From positions 558,001-622,000 of the forward strand of contig NZ_CP016180.1 of the NCBI RefSeq assembly GCF_013377295.1: a DNA stretch of 64,000 nucleotides. Reading direction: 5' to 3'. Below are positions 29,853 through 40,101 of the stretch, piece after piece. The notes beneath the pieces are model-generated. The model made no database searches. It had not been told where the DNA came from and saw only the letters and a list, made by a program, of their open reading frames with translations. The stretch is from Pasteurella skyensis. Its GTDB lineage: Bacteria; Pseudomonadota; Gammaproteobacteria; Enterobacterales; Pasteurellaceae. The position numbers and the translations under genes are program-made. The first letter of the stretch is position 1. Each line of letters opens with the position of its first letter.

Positions 29853-30785
29853 ATAATTCTAGCACCAATGCAAGGGGTGCTAGATCCTCTTGTTCGTCAA
29901 TTACTGACATCAATCAATGAATATGCTCTCTGTATCTCAGAGTTTGTACGTGTTGTAGATAGCCGTTTACCTCCAAAATCTTTTTACCGACTTTGTCCTG
30001 AATTACGTAATAATGGTCAGACACAGTCTGGCACCCCCGTCAGAGTACAGCTTTTAGGTCAGCATCCACAATGGTTAGCAGAAAATGCGCAAAGAGCTAT
30101 TGAACTGGGTTCGCAAGGTATTGATCTTAACTGTGGTTGCCCATCAAAAACAGTGAATGGCAATATGGGAGGAGCCTCATTATTAAAAGATCCAGAGCTT
30201 ATTTATCAAGCAACTAAAGCAATTAGAGAGGCTGTGCCGAAAGAGCAAGTAGTATCGGTAAAAATTCGTTTAGGATGGGATTCTGCTTTGCACTCTTTTG
30301 AAATTGCTGATGCAGTAGAGCAGGGCGGAGCCAATGAAATCACCATTCACGGACGAACCAAAAAAGATGGCTACAAAGCAGAAAAAATTAATTGGCTAGC
30401 TATTCGTCATATCCAGCAAAAACTAAATATTCCAGTGATTGCAAATGGTGAAATTTGGGATTATAAATCTGCAAAAAAATGTTGCGAAGTGACCGCTTGT
30501 AATCGATTAATGATAGGAAGAGGCGCATTGAATATCCCCAATTTAAGTAAAGTGATTAAATATGATGAACCCAAATTAAGCTGGCAAGAGGTATTAGTAC
30601 TAATGCAGCAATACTTACATATGGAAAACCAATTTGATTCTGGTTTTTATCATACGTCTCGTATCAAGCAGTGGTTAAAGTTTCTTTTAAAAGAGTATGA
30701 AGAGGCCAATACGTTGTTTAATAAAGTCAAAGTGACACAGTGTCCTTTGGAAGTTAAACAATGTATTGAAGTATTAATAAAATAA
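29838..30785 (+). CDS. dusC: tRNA-dihydrouridine(16) synthase DusC
   Basis: FMN enzyme that reduces uridine 16 in the tRNA D-loop. The protein has 315 residues that align with E. coli Dus[18 protein letters not shown], the catalytic cysteine in [33 protein letters not shown] and [13 protein letters not shown]. The start is a GTG inside an uptake sequence ([11 protein letters not shown]); a TTG at 29847 would also fit and matches the shorter E. coli N-terminus. No clear ribosome site is visible. Confidence 0.92.
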   Translation: MKNLQIILAPMQGVLDPLVRQLLTSINEYALCISEFVRVVDSRLPPKSFYRLCPELRNNGQTQSGTPVRVQLLGQHPQWLAENAQRAIELGSQGIDLNCGCPSKTVNGNMGGASLLKDPELIYQATKAIREAVPKEQVVSVKIRLGWDSALHSFEIADAVEQGGANEITIHGRTKKDGYKAEKINWLAIRHIQQKLNIPVIANGEIWDYKSAKKCCEVTACNRLMIGRGALNIPNLSKVIKYDEPKLSWQEVLVLMQQYLHMENQFDSGFYHTSRIKQWLKFLLKEYEEANTLFNKVKVTQCPLEVKQCIEVLIK

Positions 30786-30787
30786 TA

Positions 30788-32413
30788 TTATTTCTGTGTA
30801 TTAAAATTTGGAATATCATCTATTTCCAATTTTTCGTATTCCACATTTTTTTCAAAATTAAATACTTTAATATTTTCATCATTTTTAGTTGAAAAGAAAT
30901 GATAGTCTTTCTTTAAATCACTTGATGTTATACCCAGCCATTCACTAAATCCATAAATAAAGTTAAAGGCACTTCTTTTGGTATTTACCAGCGTTCTTTT
31001 TGTATCATCACTAGATATTTTAAAAAAAGGAACGTTATAATTTGATTTAAATTTAGAATCATAATCTAAGTCTAGTTCTTCTTTCTCATCTTTATTTATA
31101 TGGTTTAGACCATGATCAGAAAAATAGATAAGGGAATAACTCTCTTGGTTTGTTTCTTTTAATAGTGTAACCACATCATTAATAAATTTGTCTGTTTTTA
31201 AAATAGTGTTGGCATAACATGACATTTTTTTATTTATAAAGTGTAATTTCTTTTCATCTTTGGTTAATCTAGAACAAAAACTATTGTGAGAGCCCATCAT
31301 ATGCAACACAAATAATCTTGCTTTTTTATTACTTTTATTCTCAATTAATCGACGCTTAAATTGATCTAACAGTTTGAAATCATCGACATCATCAGTATTA
31401 AACCCTCCTTTTTTAGTAAAATGGAAAAAATCTGCACTGACTCCAACTCTACTTGCCACCGTGTCGTATTTACCAATACTTCCTTGATTTGAAAGCCAAT
31501 TTGTTTCAATGTGAGCAGCTTTAGCCAATGTAATGATATTATACGAGTGATCCGTTTTTTTTCCTTTTTTAAAATAAAGGGATTTTAATAATGAATGATA
31601 AGTAGCAGGTGCTGTAGAAATATAACCTGCATTTATATAGCCTTTTGTTTTATCTAAAAAAGGTGAAGTGGGTAATTTAAAACCATAAGTTGAAAAATAA
31701 TCTTTTCTTGCACTCTCACCAATAATCAATACATAATTTTTGTATTTTGGAGAGACAGATAAAATTTTCCACGGATTTGGCTTATTTGCAATGGTTTCTA
31801 ATTCGTGTTTTTCTGTATAGTAATTATTGACACTTTCATAAATATTGGCATAAAAAGAAATAATATTGATTGGTGTAGTCGATAACCGCCAAATTTGTTT
31901 ATTTTCATCATCGAAATTGTTAGACTGCATTAAATAATATTTAGTTGGTATAAAAACGACTGAAAAAATAAAAACAAATGAGAGAGCAATATAAAGCATT
32001 TTTTTCCGTTGATTATAAGGAGATCTTTGATTGTATTTTTTCAATCTAATCAGTATGATACTTGAAAATATAAAAAGTAACGGAATGGATAAGTCAGTAA
32101 TGTCAATTTTTTTTATAAAATCTAATGATTCTGATAAATTGGTTTCCAAAAAGGCCGCAACTATACCAGAGTTTAATGAACCATAGTGAAGTGAAATAGG
32201 ATAATACAGCGATAAAGTTACAGTTAAAAATATAATAATCCCAGTAAAAAGACGTTCATTAAAAGCGTAAATTAAGTAATAAAAAATAAATGTGCTTAGA
32301 ATAGCATAATGTAAGCTATTTTCAGGTGAAATAATAGTAGAAAGAAAAGAGAATAGCAATAACCAAATATAAAAAATACGACGATTTAAATAGGCTATTA
32401 ACTTTGAAAACAT
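30788..32413 (-). CDS. Phosphoethanolamine transferase (EptA/CptA family)
   Basis: Inner-membrane enzyme of the alkaline-phosphatase/sulphatase fold that moves phosphoethanolamine from phosphatidylethanolamine to lipid A or core sugar. The protein has 541 residues: five N-terminal membrane segments (to about 170), then a periplasmic domain with the nucleophile region VLIIGESARKDYFSTYGF, HMMGSHNSFCSR and the metal motif FSDHGLNHI. Which LPS position it modifies cannot be told; it could be EptA-, EptB- or CptA-like. Confidence 0.85.
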   Translation of the reverse strand: MFSKLIAYLNRRIFYIWLLLFSFLSTIISPENSLHYAILSTFIFYYLIYAFNERLFTGIIIFLTVTLSLYYPISLHYGSLNSGIVAAFLETNLSESLDFIKKIDITDLSIPLLFIFSSIILIRLKKYNQRSPYNQRKKMLYIALSFVFIFSVVFIPTKYYLMQSNNFDDENKQIWRLSTTPINIISFYANIYESVNNYYTEKHELETIANKPNPWKILSVSPKYKNYVLIIGESARKDYFSTYGFKLPTSPFLDKTKGYINAGYISTAPATYHSLLKSLYFKKGKKTDHSYNIITLAKAAHIETNWLSNQGSIGKYDTVASRVGVSADFFHFTKKGGFNTDDVDDFKLLDQFKRRLIENKSNKKARLFVLHMMGSHNSFCSRLTKDEKKLHFINKKMSCYANTILKTDKFINDVVTLLKETNQESYSLIYFSDHGLNHINKDEKEELDLDYDSKFKSNYNVPFFKISSDDTKRTLVNTKRSAFNFIYGFSEWLGITSSDLKKDYHFFSTKNDENIKVFNFEKNVEYEKLEIDDIPNFNTQK

Positions 32414-32508
32414 ACCAATGTCACAGATAAAATTAAATAACGGCTATTTTATATAAAAAAATATTACTTAGCAATTACAATACTTTTAAATGAAGATTTA
32501 GGAAAAGT

Positions 32509-32538
32509 TTGCAAATTTTTGTGATGATCTTACCGCTT
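32509..32538 (-). repeat. DNA uptake sequence upstream of pyrG
   Basis: TTGCAA, 17 bases, ACCGCTT in the 258-base spacer between the divergent phosphoethanolamine transferase and pyrG genes. Confidence 0.85.
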
Positions 32539-32629
32539 ATTTTGCTAGCTAAAAAAACATTTTTACTGTAAACTGTGATCCCGTCCTAATGGTTTATAGT
32601 AATACACTTTATGACCATTCTGAAACTGA

Positions 32630-34309
<1,680 letters not shown>

Positions 34310-34325
34310 TTTAAGCTCTTAATAA

Positions 34326-34349
34326 CCTCTCTCCGTAAATGGAGAGAGG
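34326..34349. other. Perfect 9-base hairpin after pyrG
   Basis: CCTCTCTCC and GGAGAGAGG flank a 6-base loop, 17 bases after the pyrG stop. No T run follows, so termination would need another factor. Confidence 0.5.
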
Positions 34350-34369
34350 GAACGAATTATCAATAAAAA

Positions 34370-34399
34370 CTGCAAAAAGATTACAACATCATACCGCTT
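34370..34399 (-). repeat. DNA uptake sequence between pyrG and lolC
   Basis: CTGCAA (one mismatch), 17 bases, ACCGCTT, between the convergent genes. Confidence 0.7.
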
Positions 34400-34417
34400 A
34401 ATTTTAGGTTATCAACA

Positions 34418-35596
34418 CTATTCATACCTCAACGCAGCCGCAGGATCAATTTTGGATGCTTGATAAGCAGGATATAGAGTGCAAAGTAGAGATAATAAAA
34501 TCGATGTAAGTACAATAAGAGCAACCTGCCACATTGAAATGTCTGTTGGTAGAGGAATACCTACAGGGTTAATTAAACTAATTAAATCACCTAAATAAAG
34601 GGTGGCTAAGGTACCGAGTATTCCACCCAATATTGCACCCATCACACCAACAATAGAACCTTGCCACATAAATAATTGCATCACTTGTGATTTGGTTAAT
34701 CCTTGCGTTTGTAGAATGGCAATTTCCCCTTGTTTATCAACGACCATTAAACTTAAAGACGTAATAATATTGGATATAGCGACAATAATAATCAGGCTAA
34801 CGAGTAATCCCATCATATTTTTTTCCATTTTAACCGCTTGAAAAAACTCACCTTTTTGCTCTCTCCAATCATTAATTTGCCATTGAGACTGGTCAAAATA
34901 GTTGACTAAATCGGCGACTTGGAAAGGATCATTTAAAAATAGACGATACCCTTGCACTTCATTTGGTGGAATATGCAGTAAACGCCCAACATCACTTAAA
35001 TTAGCAAATAAGGCAAAACTGTCTTGAGAATTTTGTCCAAAATAGAGACCTGAAACGGTAAATAATCGTTGTATAGGCATTTGACCAAAAGGTGTATAGC
35101 GACTATTTTCAGTTATAATCAACCGAATTTTATCACCTTCAATAATACCTAATTGATTAGCCAAAGAATAGCTAATAACAACATTAAATGAAGTGGCAGG
35201 TAGTAGTGATTGAACAGGTAAATCTGAAAGTGACGGATCATCATTGCTATTTTCTACCCCAATCAATTGCCCTACATTAATGCCTTTAGGACTTTGTACT
35301 ACAACATTTGTACGGTTAATCGGTACATTTTTTGCAATAAATGAAGGAAATGTGACCGCTTGTTTTTTATCTAAATGTCCCTCAATAGGTGAAATAATAG
35401 CGTGAGGCAGATTAGAAAGTAAATTCTGTTTTTGCATATTTTCTAATCCATTCATCACAGAAAGTACAATAATTAGCGCCATCACACCGAGAATAATCCC
35501 TAAACTCGCCAGATTAGTGACTAATCGACCAAAACGGTCAGCACTTTTAGAGCGCCAGTAACGAAGGGCAATAAAGAGAGTTGTATTCAAATGCAT
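34418..35596 (-). CDS. lolC: Lipoprotein-releasing system permease LolC
   Basis: Inner-membrane subunit of LolCDE, which moves outer-membrane lipoproteins to LolA. The protein has 392 residues: a first membrane segment after ADRFGRLVTNLASLGI, a large periplasmic domain, and three C-terminal segments with GELFQ / KGEFFQAVKMEKNMMGLLVS and GEIAILQTQGLTKSQ. It is closer to LolC than to LolE (ALRYWRSKSADRFGR). lolD and lolE are not adjacent. Confidence 0.92.
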   Translation of the reverse strand: MHLNTTLFIALRYWRSKSADRFGRLVTNLASLGIILGVMALIIVLSVMNGLENMQKQNLLSNLPHAIISPIEGHLDKKQAVTFPSFIAKNVPINRTNVVVQSPKGINVGQLIGVENSNDDPSLSDLPVQSLLPATSFNVVISYSLANQLGIIEGDKIRLIITENSRYTPFGQMPIQRLFTVSGLYFGQNSQDSFALFANLSDVGRLLHIPPNEVQGYRLFLNDPFQVADLVNYFDQSQWQINDWREQKGEFFQAVKMEKNMMGLLVSLIIIVAISNIITSLSLMVVDKQGEIAILQTQGLTKSQVMQLFMWQGSIVGVMGAILGGILGTLATLYLGDLISLINPVGIPLPTDISMWQVALIVLTSILLSLLCTLYPAYQASKIDPAAALRYE

Positions 35597-35680
35597 TATT
35601 TACCAAATTGAGATACTAAAAAGTAAATGATATGCTTTTGATGGCTTTTTGTGAAGTGTTTATTTTGATGTTATTTATCT

Positions 35681-35950
35681 TTATTTGTAAATATCGCCAC
35701 GGCTTCCAATATCTAAAACATAAATAACAATTTGATTGTTTATTATTCTAAAAATAGCCCTATTTTTGCCTATTTTTAGCCTAAAAATATCATCAAATTC
35801 TTTTGAATGAAATTTTTTAACATCGTATTTTTTTAAGTTGTCTTTATTGGTGCTAATTTCATCAAACGCCATTATAAACTTTAAGCCGATAATTTTATTT
35901 GACTGTATAAATTTTTGGGCTTTTTTATGATAAATAACCTTATAAAACAT
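35681..35950 (-). CDS. RelE/ParE-superfamily toxin
   Basis: An 89-residue protein with the RelE fold pattern: YKVIYHKKAQKFIQ at the start, then FRLKIGKNRAIFRI and IVIYVLDIGSRGDIYK. RelE-type toxins cut ribosome-bound mRNA. It overlaps the upstream antitoxin gene by 11 bases, the usual arrangement. It lies between lolC and the left end of the integrated element, outside the direct repeat. Confidence 0.85.
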   Translation of the reverse strand: MFYKVIYHKKAQKFIQSNKIIGLKFIMAFDEISTNKDNLKKYDVKKFHSKEFDDIFRLKIGKNRAIFRIINNQIVIYVLDIGSRGDIYK

Positions 35951-36206
35951 CTTTCACACTCATTTCTGAACCAGTTAAATCATTAAAATCAATATTTAAT
36001 GCTTCTATTTCCGCTTGCTCTTCTGCTGACACGTTTTCAAGGTTTGCATTCATATATTGTAACAAATCCATATTTTCAGACTTTTCAATAAAATCTAGAG
36101 CTGTTTTACGCAACATTTCAGAAAATGACAAGCCATTTTTATTAGCAAAAGCTAAAATAGCATTGTAGTCCTGTTCTTCTAGGGTAATATTTTTTCTTAC
36201 TATCAT
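35940..36206 (-). CDS. Ribbon-helix-helix antitoxin of the RelE-type toxin
   Basis: An 88-residue protein: an N-terminal ribbon-helix-helix (VRKNITLEEQDYNAILAFANKNGLSFSEMLRKTA) and an acidic C-terminal tail rich in glutamate and aspartate that would bind the toxin. AGAGG precedes the start. It probably represses its own promoter. Confidence 0.82.
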   Translation of the reverse strand: MIVRKNITLEEQDYNAILAFANKNGLSFSEMLRKTALDFIEKSENMDLLQYMNANLENVSAEEQAEIEALNIDFNDLTGSEMSVKDVL

Positions 36207-36238
36207 TTTTTTAACCTCTTTAAATGTGTCTGATGTGT

Positions 36239-36267
36239 ATTATATGTATATGATATTTTTTAATCAA
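36239..36267 (-). promoter_or_regulatory. Promoter of the toxin-antitoxin pair
   Basis: On the minus strand TTGATT (36267-36262) and TATAAT (36244-36239) are separated by 17 bases. The start codon follows 32 bases later. The AT alternation around the -10 box could include the autorepressor site. Confidence 0.6.
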
Positions 36268-36505
36268 GTTCTGGGTGTGTTTTTAAAGGTGGATTCATTC
36301 TGTCTACATAATCTAAAATGGTTTTTAATGATATTGCTCAAAAGGGATCAATTAAGAAAGCATTAAAAATGGATTGTTATTAAACTAAATGAAAAACTTA
36401 AAAATTTTTTTGAAACTATAATGCCTTGCTATTACTAGCTTTATAATATTCTTTGAAATGTTAGTGAACGTTATAGAAATGGTATTTTGGTGCTAGAGTA
36501 GAGAA

Positions 36506-36556
36506 TGAAAGAAAATAAAAGAGAATAAATAAGGAAATGGTGCTAGGGTCGGACTC
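36506..36556. repeat. Left attachment site (tRNA-Leu 3' end fragment)
   Basis: Direct repeat of the right end. Its tRNA part reads TGGTGCTAGGGTCGGACTC and lacks one C of the intact CCTAGG, so this displaced copy has mutated or was formed from a different sequence. Identity with the right copy stops right after GGACTC. Confidence 0.9.
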
Positions 36557-36614
36557 TATTTTAATGGTTAAGTAATTGATAATGTTGTAATTTGTTTTTC
36601 TGTTATCTAAACCG

Positions 36615-36638
36615 TATGCCTAAATGTATGCCTAAAAT
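36615..36638. repeat. Left-arm integrase sites (tandem TATGCCTAAA)
   Basis: Two copies of TATGCCTAAA exactly 12 bases apart, just inside the left end. The same tandem occurs at the right end (47097-47120), so these are likely arm-type integrase or AlpA/Xis binding sites. Confidence 0.65.
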
Positions 36639-36840
36639 CAAAAGTCACCTATAAAAATGCTAGTTTTTATTTGTTTTCATCTCTGGTTTTGGCGGGGTGT
36701 TCTTATGTTACGAATAGCTTACAGTAGAAAAACTTAAAATTCCAATAGTGATTACTTTCTACCTGTATTTTTGTAATATACTAACATCTACGTCTAAATA
36801 AGCACGAATTATTGTAATTAAAATTAGTAAGGAGTTATTA

Positions 36841-37110
36841 GTGCGTAATACGTTTAATTTTATTGGGTTTGCTATGACTAGCGTCGTAAAGTTTATTATG
36901 GCAATATCGATGATATTTGGCGGGTTGATTTGGACTGTCTATCTATTTTCATCAATGCCGTATTACTATTTTATAGTCGCTAGTATGTTCTTATTTTTGG
37001 TAATAGCTATCATACTTTACCGCCATAACAGGCTTATAAATATTGAGTTTGAGAAAAAAAGGAAAGAGCAAGAGAAAAAAGAAAAAGTACGTTATATTAT
37101 CATTAAGTAA
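36841..37110 (+). CDS. Small two-segment membrane protein, unknown
   Basis: An 89-residue protein starting with GTG, 8 bases after AAGGAG. Two hydrophobic segments (about 12-35 and 42-62) are followed by a lysine/glutamate-rich tail (FEKKRKEQEKKEKVRY). It is the only clear plus-strand gene of the element and its leftmost one. The fold resembles holin-like or superinfection-type small proteins only in layout; no homology is claimed. Confidence 0.6.
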   Translation: MRNTFNFIGFAMTSVVKFIMAISMIFGGLIWTVYLFSSMPYYYFIVASMFLFLVIAIILYRHNRLINIEFEKKRKEQEKKEKVRYIIIK

Positions 37111-37470
37111 TGTTACCCCTAAATTTTTAATTTCGCGATCGTAAAAATTGAGTTAAATGGGCGGTTCTCGCTTTTCTAGTTTATAGAGATTTTACCCCCC
37201 TGTAACCGTCATCATCCATCATCTTTTTATATAAATATTCTTTGCTATAGCTTGATATAGAAAACTACTATAACGCCTTATTACAAAAGGCTTTCAATAT
37301 GGATTTTAATAAGTTAGAGGTTAAGCTAGATTAGGGATTATTAAGAAAGATGATGATGCTTAGAAATTCAAAAAATTGTCGAAAACCGGGTGCCGCTAAC
37401 CCCGTGTAAAGCCCTACCCGTTGGGAGTACCTTATCAAGTATAACCATTATCAGAGTTTTATTTGGTTGC
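37111..37470. other. Gene-free 360 bases with a GC-rich patch
   Basis: No convincing gene. The stretch is AT-rich except for 37386-37431, which is conspicuously GC-rich and holds CGGG/CCCG and ACCCG/TGGG inverted pieces. It might be a packaging site, an origin or a structured RNA. Confidence 0.4.
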
Positions 37471-37926
37471 TTAATTGGTTAGGTTGAATGATTGTAAAAT
37501 GTCGTGATTATTCTGATATATAGTAAGCTGGGATAGTTCGGTTGCGCTGTGAAAGCTTTCCGCCATATCAATAAAGGTTGGTAATAGTTGATCTATTCGT
37601 TGATGCGCTTTAGGTGTAACAATTCCTAATATCTGATAATAATCATCAAAAAAGAAGTGCCTAACATATACAACAAAATTATCACTTGTTCTATTATGTC
37701 CCTTATCTCTTTGCCACGTTTTAAGCGTCCAATCGCTACGATATAAAGCAATATGAATTTTGTTTAGTTGGCTTTCCATTGCTTTGGGATTATTTTCAAA
37801 TTGTCCGTAATGTCCTAGGAAATCAGGGTATTTACCTGTATCGTGGAATACCGCCAACCCTGTCGCTATTTTTTCAATATGGGGAGTCTTTGTTAGTGAA
37901 TGATGAATAGTAAATTTAACTGACAT
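37471..37926 (-). CDS. YafO-family toxin
   Basis: A 151-residue protein that matches the E. coli YafO pattern: TGKYPDFLGHYGQF, NKIHIALY, a TSDNFVVYVRHFFFDDYYQILGIVTPKAH block and the final DMAESFH. YafO cleaves mRNA on the ribosome and is normally paired with a YafN antitoxin. Here no YafN-like gene is present. The gene starts 8 bases after an exported-protein gene, so the two share a transcript. Confidence 0.72.
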   Translation of the reverse strand: MSVKFTIHHSLTKTPHIEKIATGLAVFHDTGKYPDFLGHYGQFENNPKAMESQLNKIHIALYRSDWTLKTWQRDKGHNRTSDNFVVYVRHFFFDDYYQILGIVTPKAHQRIDQLLPTFIDMAESFHSATELSQLTIYQNNHDILQSFNLTN

Positions 37927-37934
37927 TATTAAGC

Positions 37935-38420
37935 CTATTTATCTACTGCATTGGTAAGCTCTGTTACTTCATCATTATTTAGTGATAAACCTTTGACTCT
38001 TACAATTTCAATGCCGATTAATCGCTCTTTTGACTTTCTGACATTATTTTCTAGGGTGTTCTTGGCATTTGAAAGTGTTCTAAATTCTGTGGTGTATTTG
38101 GTGAATATATCGCTTTTAAATTCTTGCTTTAAGAAGTTAAAAATAAAATTAACCGCATATTCCACAAGGATTAAATCACTTAGTTCATTTTTATTAATGG
38201 TATTAATACGCTCATTAGTAAAAGCATTTAATTCTTGAATAGAGCTAGATAGCAACCCAACCTGTTTGAATATCTCATCAGTGGTCGTCTTTTGGCTTGA
38301 TAAAGTTTTAATCTTTTCAATAGAATAAGATACGTCTTGAAATAGGGTTGGCTTTGCTTGAATATTTGTAGCTACACCTAATGCCGTAAGCAATGCTATA
38401 AATGATTTTTTCAATTTCAT
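37935..38420 (-). CDS. Exported helical protein upstream of the YafO-like toxin
   Basis: A 161-residue protein I do not recognise. The start at 38420 (MKLKKSFIALL) follows a strong AGGAGGGG. It begins with a classical signal peptide (lysines, then FIALLTALGVAT, then a likely cut after IQA). The mature part is predicted helical, rich in K/E/N/S/T, with no cysteine. It takes the place where an antitoxin is expected, but an exported protein could not neutralise a ribosome-bound toxin in the cytoplasm unless the signal is not cleaved. Confidence 0.7.
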   Translation of the reverse strand: MKLKKSFIALLTALGVATNIQAKPTLFQDVSYSIEKIKTLSSQKTTTDEIFKQVGLLSSSIQELNAFTNERINTINKNELSDLILVEYAVNFIFNFLKQEFKSDIFTKYTTEFRTLSNAKNTLENNVRKSKERLIGIEIVRVKGLSLNNDEVTELTNAVDK

Positions 38421-39048
38421 AATACCCCTCCTAAATCTCATTACATAATTATACATATTGAACCGCATTCATTCAACATATTATGCTTTTGTGTGCGTTT
38501 AAATAACTACCGCCAAATAAAAAAGCCAGTAATTCGGTTATTCCGTACTACTGACCCTTACTGATTAGATGATAGGGTTTAGTCTAGTTACTTAATTTAT
38601 TATTTTCAGGTTCTTTTTTAAATAATTTCGATTTTTTGATGTCTAATTTTTAGGGATACCCTCCCTAATTTTTAGGATGTAATGCTTGTTTTTTATACAA
38701 AATAGGGGATCTGTTCCCTAAAAATTAGGGAAGTCAGCCTCTTTTTTGCTTATTCTGTTCCCTAAAAATTAGGGAGCTTTATATATATTATAGCCATATA
38801 CTTATTTTAATAATGACACTTTTTATATTTTAATGATAAAAAATAGTCAAAAATAGAGTGATAAAATAATTTGGGTCATTTCAGCACAAAAAATAGCAAA
38901 GAAGTATAAAAATTAGCGTGATGATTGATTGAATACAAAAAACGAATTTAAAGGCTCATACAGAGATTTTTTAATCAACTAATACAATCATAAGGGTTAA
39001 GTGGTTTTATTGTCTGTATGCTTCATTTATAGTGGTTTAAATTGATAA
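38421..39048. other. Origin-like intergenic region of the element
   Basis: A long non-coding AT-rich stretch between the exported-protein gene and the winged-helix gene. It contains four copies of a 15-base palindrome (38641-38774) followed by a very AT-rich tract (38775-38900). It also must hold the promoter of the toxin operon. This layout is that of an iteron-type replication origin. Confidence 0.5.
38641..38774. repeat. Four CCCTAAAAATTAGGG palindrome sites
   Basis: Sites at 38641-38655 (two mismatches), 38663-38677 (one mismatch), 38716-38730 and 38760-38774 (both perfect). The first two and the last two are in opposite orientation of the asymmetric centre. Spacings are 22, 53 and 44 bases, about two, five and four helical turns. 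Confidence 0.75.
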
Positions 39049-39081
39049 TAAAAAAGGAGTGTAAAGAAATTACACCCCTTT
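39049..39081 (-). terminator. Terminator of the minus-strand operon
   Basis: On the minus strand AAGGGGTGTAA and TTACACTCCTT form an 11-base stem with one mismatch and a short loop, followed by a T run. It lies 5 bases after the winged-helix gene stop. Confidence 0.75.
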
Positions 39082-39085
39082 GGTC

Positions 39086-39538
39086 TTATTGATTAGCTTT
39101 TTTCCATTTGTCACTGGGTCGGCTTTGTGGTTGAATTAGGTGTACGCCATTTCTACAATGATTGGGGAAACAAGTAGCACTGTATAAGCTACACTGGTTT
39201 TTGTGTCCTTGCCTTGTTATCTCCAAGAATTGATTATCCACCAATTCTTTTAAAGCTTTATGTAATGTTGCTTTAGATATTCCAAAACGATTTATCGCTT
39301 CCTTGTGTGTTTGTACAGCTTCTAAATTACCGTTGTTATAGCCATTATACCCGCCTATTAAAATGATAAAAACTTTGACCGCATTACCGCTTAGCTTTTT
39401 AAATTCATCACTACCCATTAAATCGTGTCTTAACGCAATAAAGGAGTTGTTATTCAAGCCATTTTTAAAATGGGCTTGTCGCCTCTGTTTCTTGGTTTTT
39501 TTGCGGTCAGCCGTTTGTCTTTCAATGCTTGCCCCCAT
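39086..39538 (-). CDS. Winged-helix protein, possible replication initiator or regulator
   Basis: A 150-residue protein with a basic N-terminus (DRKKTKKQRRQAHFK) and a helix-turn-helix segment, KLSGNAVKVFIILIGGYNG then INRFGISKATLHKALKELVDNQFLEI. Related winged-helix proteins are common in plasmids and integrated elements. It lies directly next to the palindrome-rich region, which makes it the best candidate to bind there. Last gene of its operon. Confidence 0.6.
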   Translation of the reverse strand: MGASIERQTADRKKTKKQRRQAHFKNGLNNNSFIALRHDLMGSDEFKKLSGNAVKVFIILIGGYNGYNNGNLEAVQTHKEAINRFGISKATLHKALKELVDNQFLEITRQGHKNQCSLYSATCFPNHCRNGVHLIQPQSRPSDKWKKANQ

Positions 39539-39551
39539 ATAACCACCTTTG

Positions 39552-39887
39552 CTATTCTTTATCTCTGCATTTAGTTACATAGTCCGCCACATTTTCATAA
39601 TGATAGATTAAATAACTAAGGGCTTGCTTAAATTCTTTAAATGCTTTGGCTTCATTTTTTGATAATGTTTTCCCTTGTGCTAATTGCTTGTAAATCTCTT
39701 TACCAGCTTTCAAGCGTTTAACCAATTCTAAACACTCACCACGCATTTTAATTTTGTGATGATAGTCATCAGGGTAATTCTCTTTACAACGCTTTGTTGC
39801 TTGATTGGTTAGCTCAAATTGGCGGTTAAGTTGTGCCATTTTAAAGCTAAGAATATTCAAGGGCTTTTTAGTTGTTTGCTTAGTCAT
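39552..39887 (-). CDS. Unknown basic protein of the element
   Basis: A 111-residue lysine-rich helical protein (NRQFELTNQATKRCKENYPDDYHHKIKMRG). It overlaps the preceding gene by 8 bases and lies 13 bases before the winged-helix gene, so it belongs to the same operon. Function unknown. Confidence 0.6.
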   Translation of the reverse strand: MTKQTTKKPLNILSFKMAQLNRQFELTNQATKRCKENYPDDYHHKIKMRGECLELVKRLKAGKEIYKQLAQGKTLSKNEAKAFKEFKQALSYLIYHYENVADYVTKCRDKE

Positions 39888-40101
39888 TGTTTAACCCTCT
39901 TGTTATTTCTCCCTCAATAATTTTATCCGCATTTTCTAGTAACGTTTGAATGTTCCATAACGCATTGCGAGTTATTTCACCGCTCATAATGAATTTATTG
40001 CCGTTATCTTCAAAGTGTTGAGATAAAATCATAAACGAGGCTAACGCCTGCGAAATGTTTTGATGTAATTCATCTTGTTGTTTAAGAGTTAAATTAGCCA
40101 T
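39880..40101 (-). CDS. Small unknown protein, paralogue of its upstream neighbour
   Basis: A 73-residue acidic helical protein. It shares a pattern with the gene directly upstream: helix, then DNG or DTG, then ITRNALWNIQTLLENADKII against VKINLLWTVQGLLEKSIEQ. The overlaps on both sides (8 bases each) indicate tight coupling. Function unknown. Confidence 0.6.
   Translation of the reverse strand: MANLTLKQQDELHQNISQALASFMILSQHFEDNGNKFIMSGEITRNALWNIQTLLENADKIIEGEITRGLNND

Noticed and set aside
37935-38420. YafN antitoxin upstream of the YafO-like toxin
   Set aside because: The protein has a signal peptide, is longer than YafN and shows no antitoxin-type DNA-binding start.
38515-38560. Rho-independent terminator near TAATTCGGTTATTCCG
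   Set aside because: The stem is short and interrupted, and the T tract is missing on either strand.
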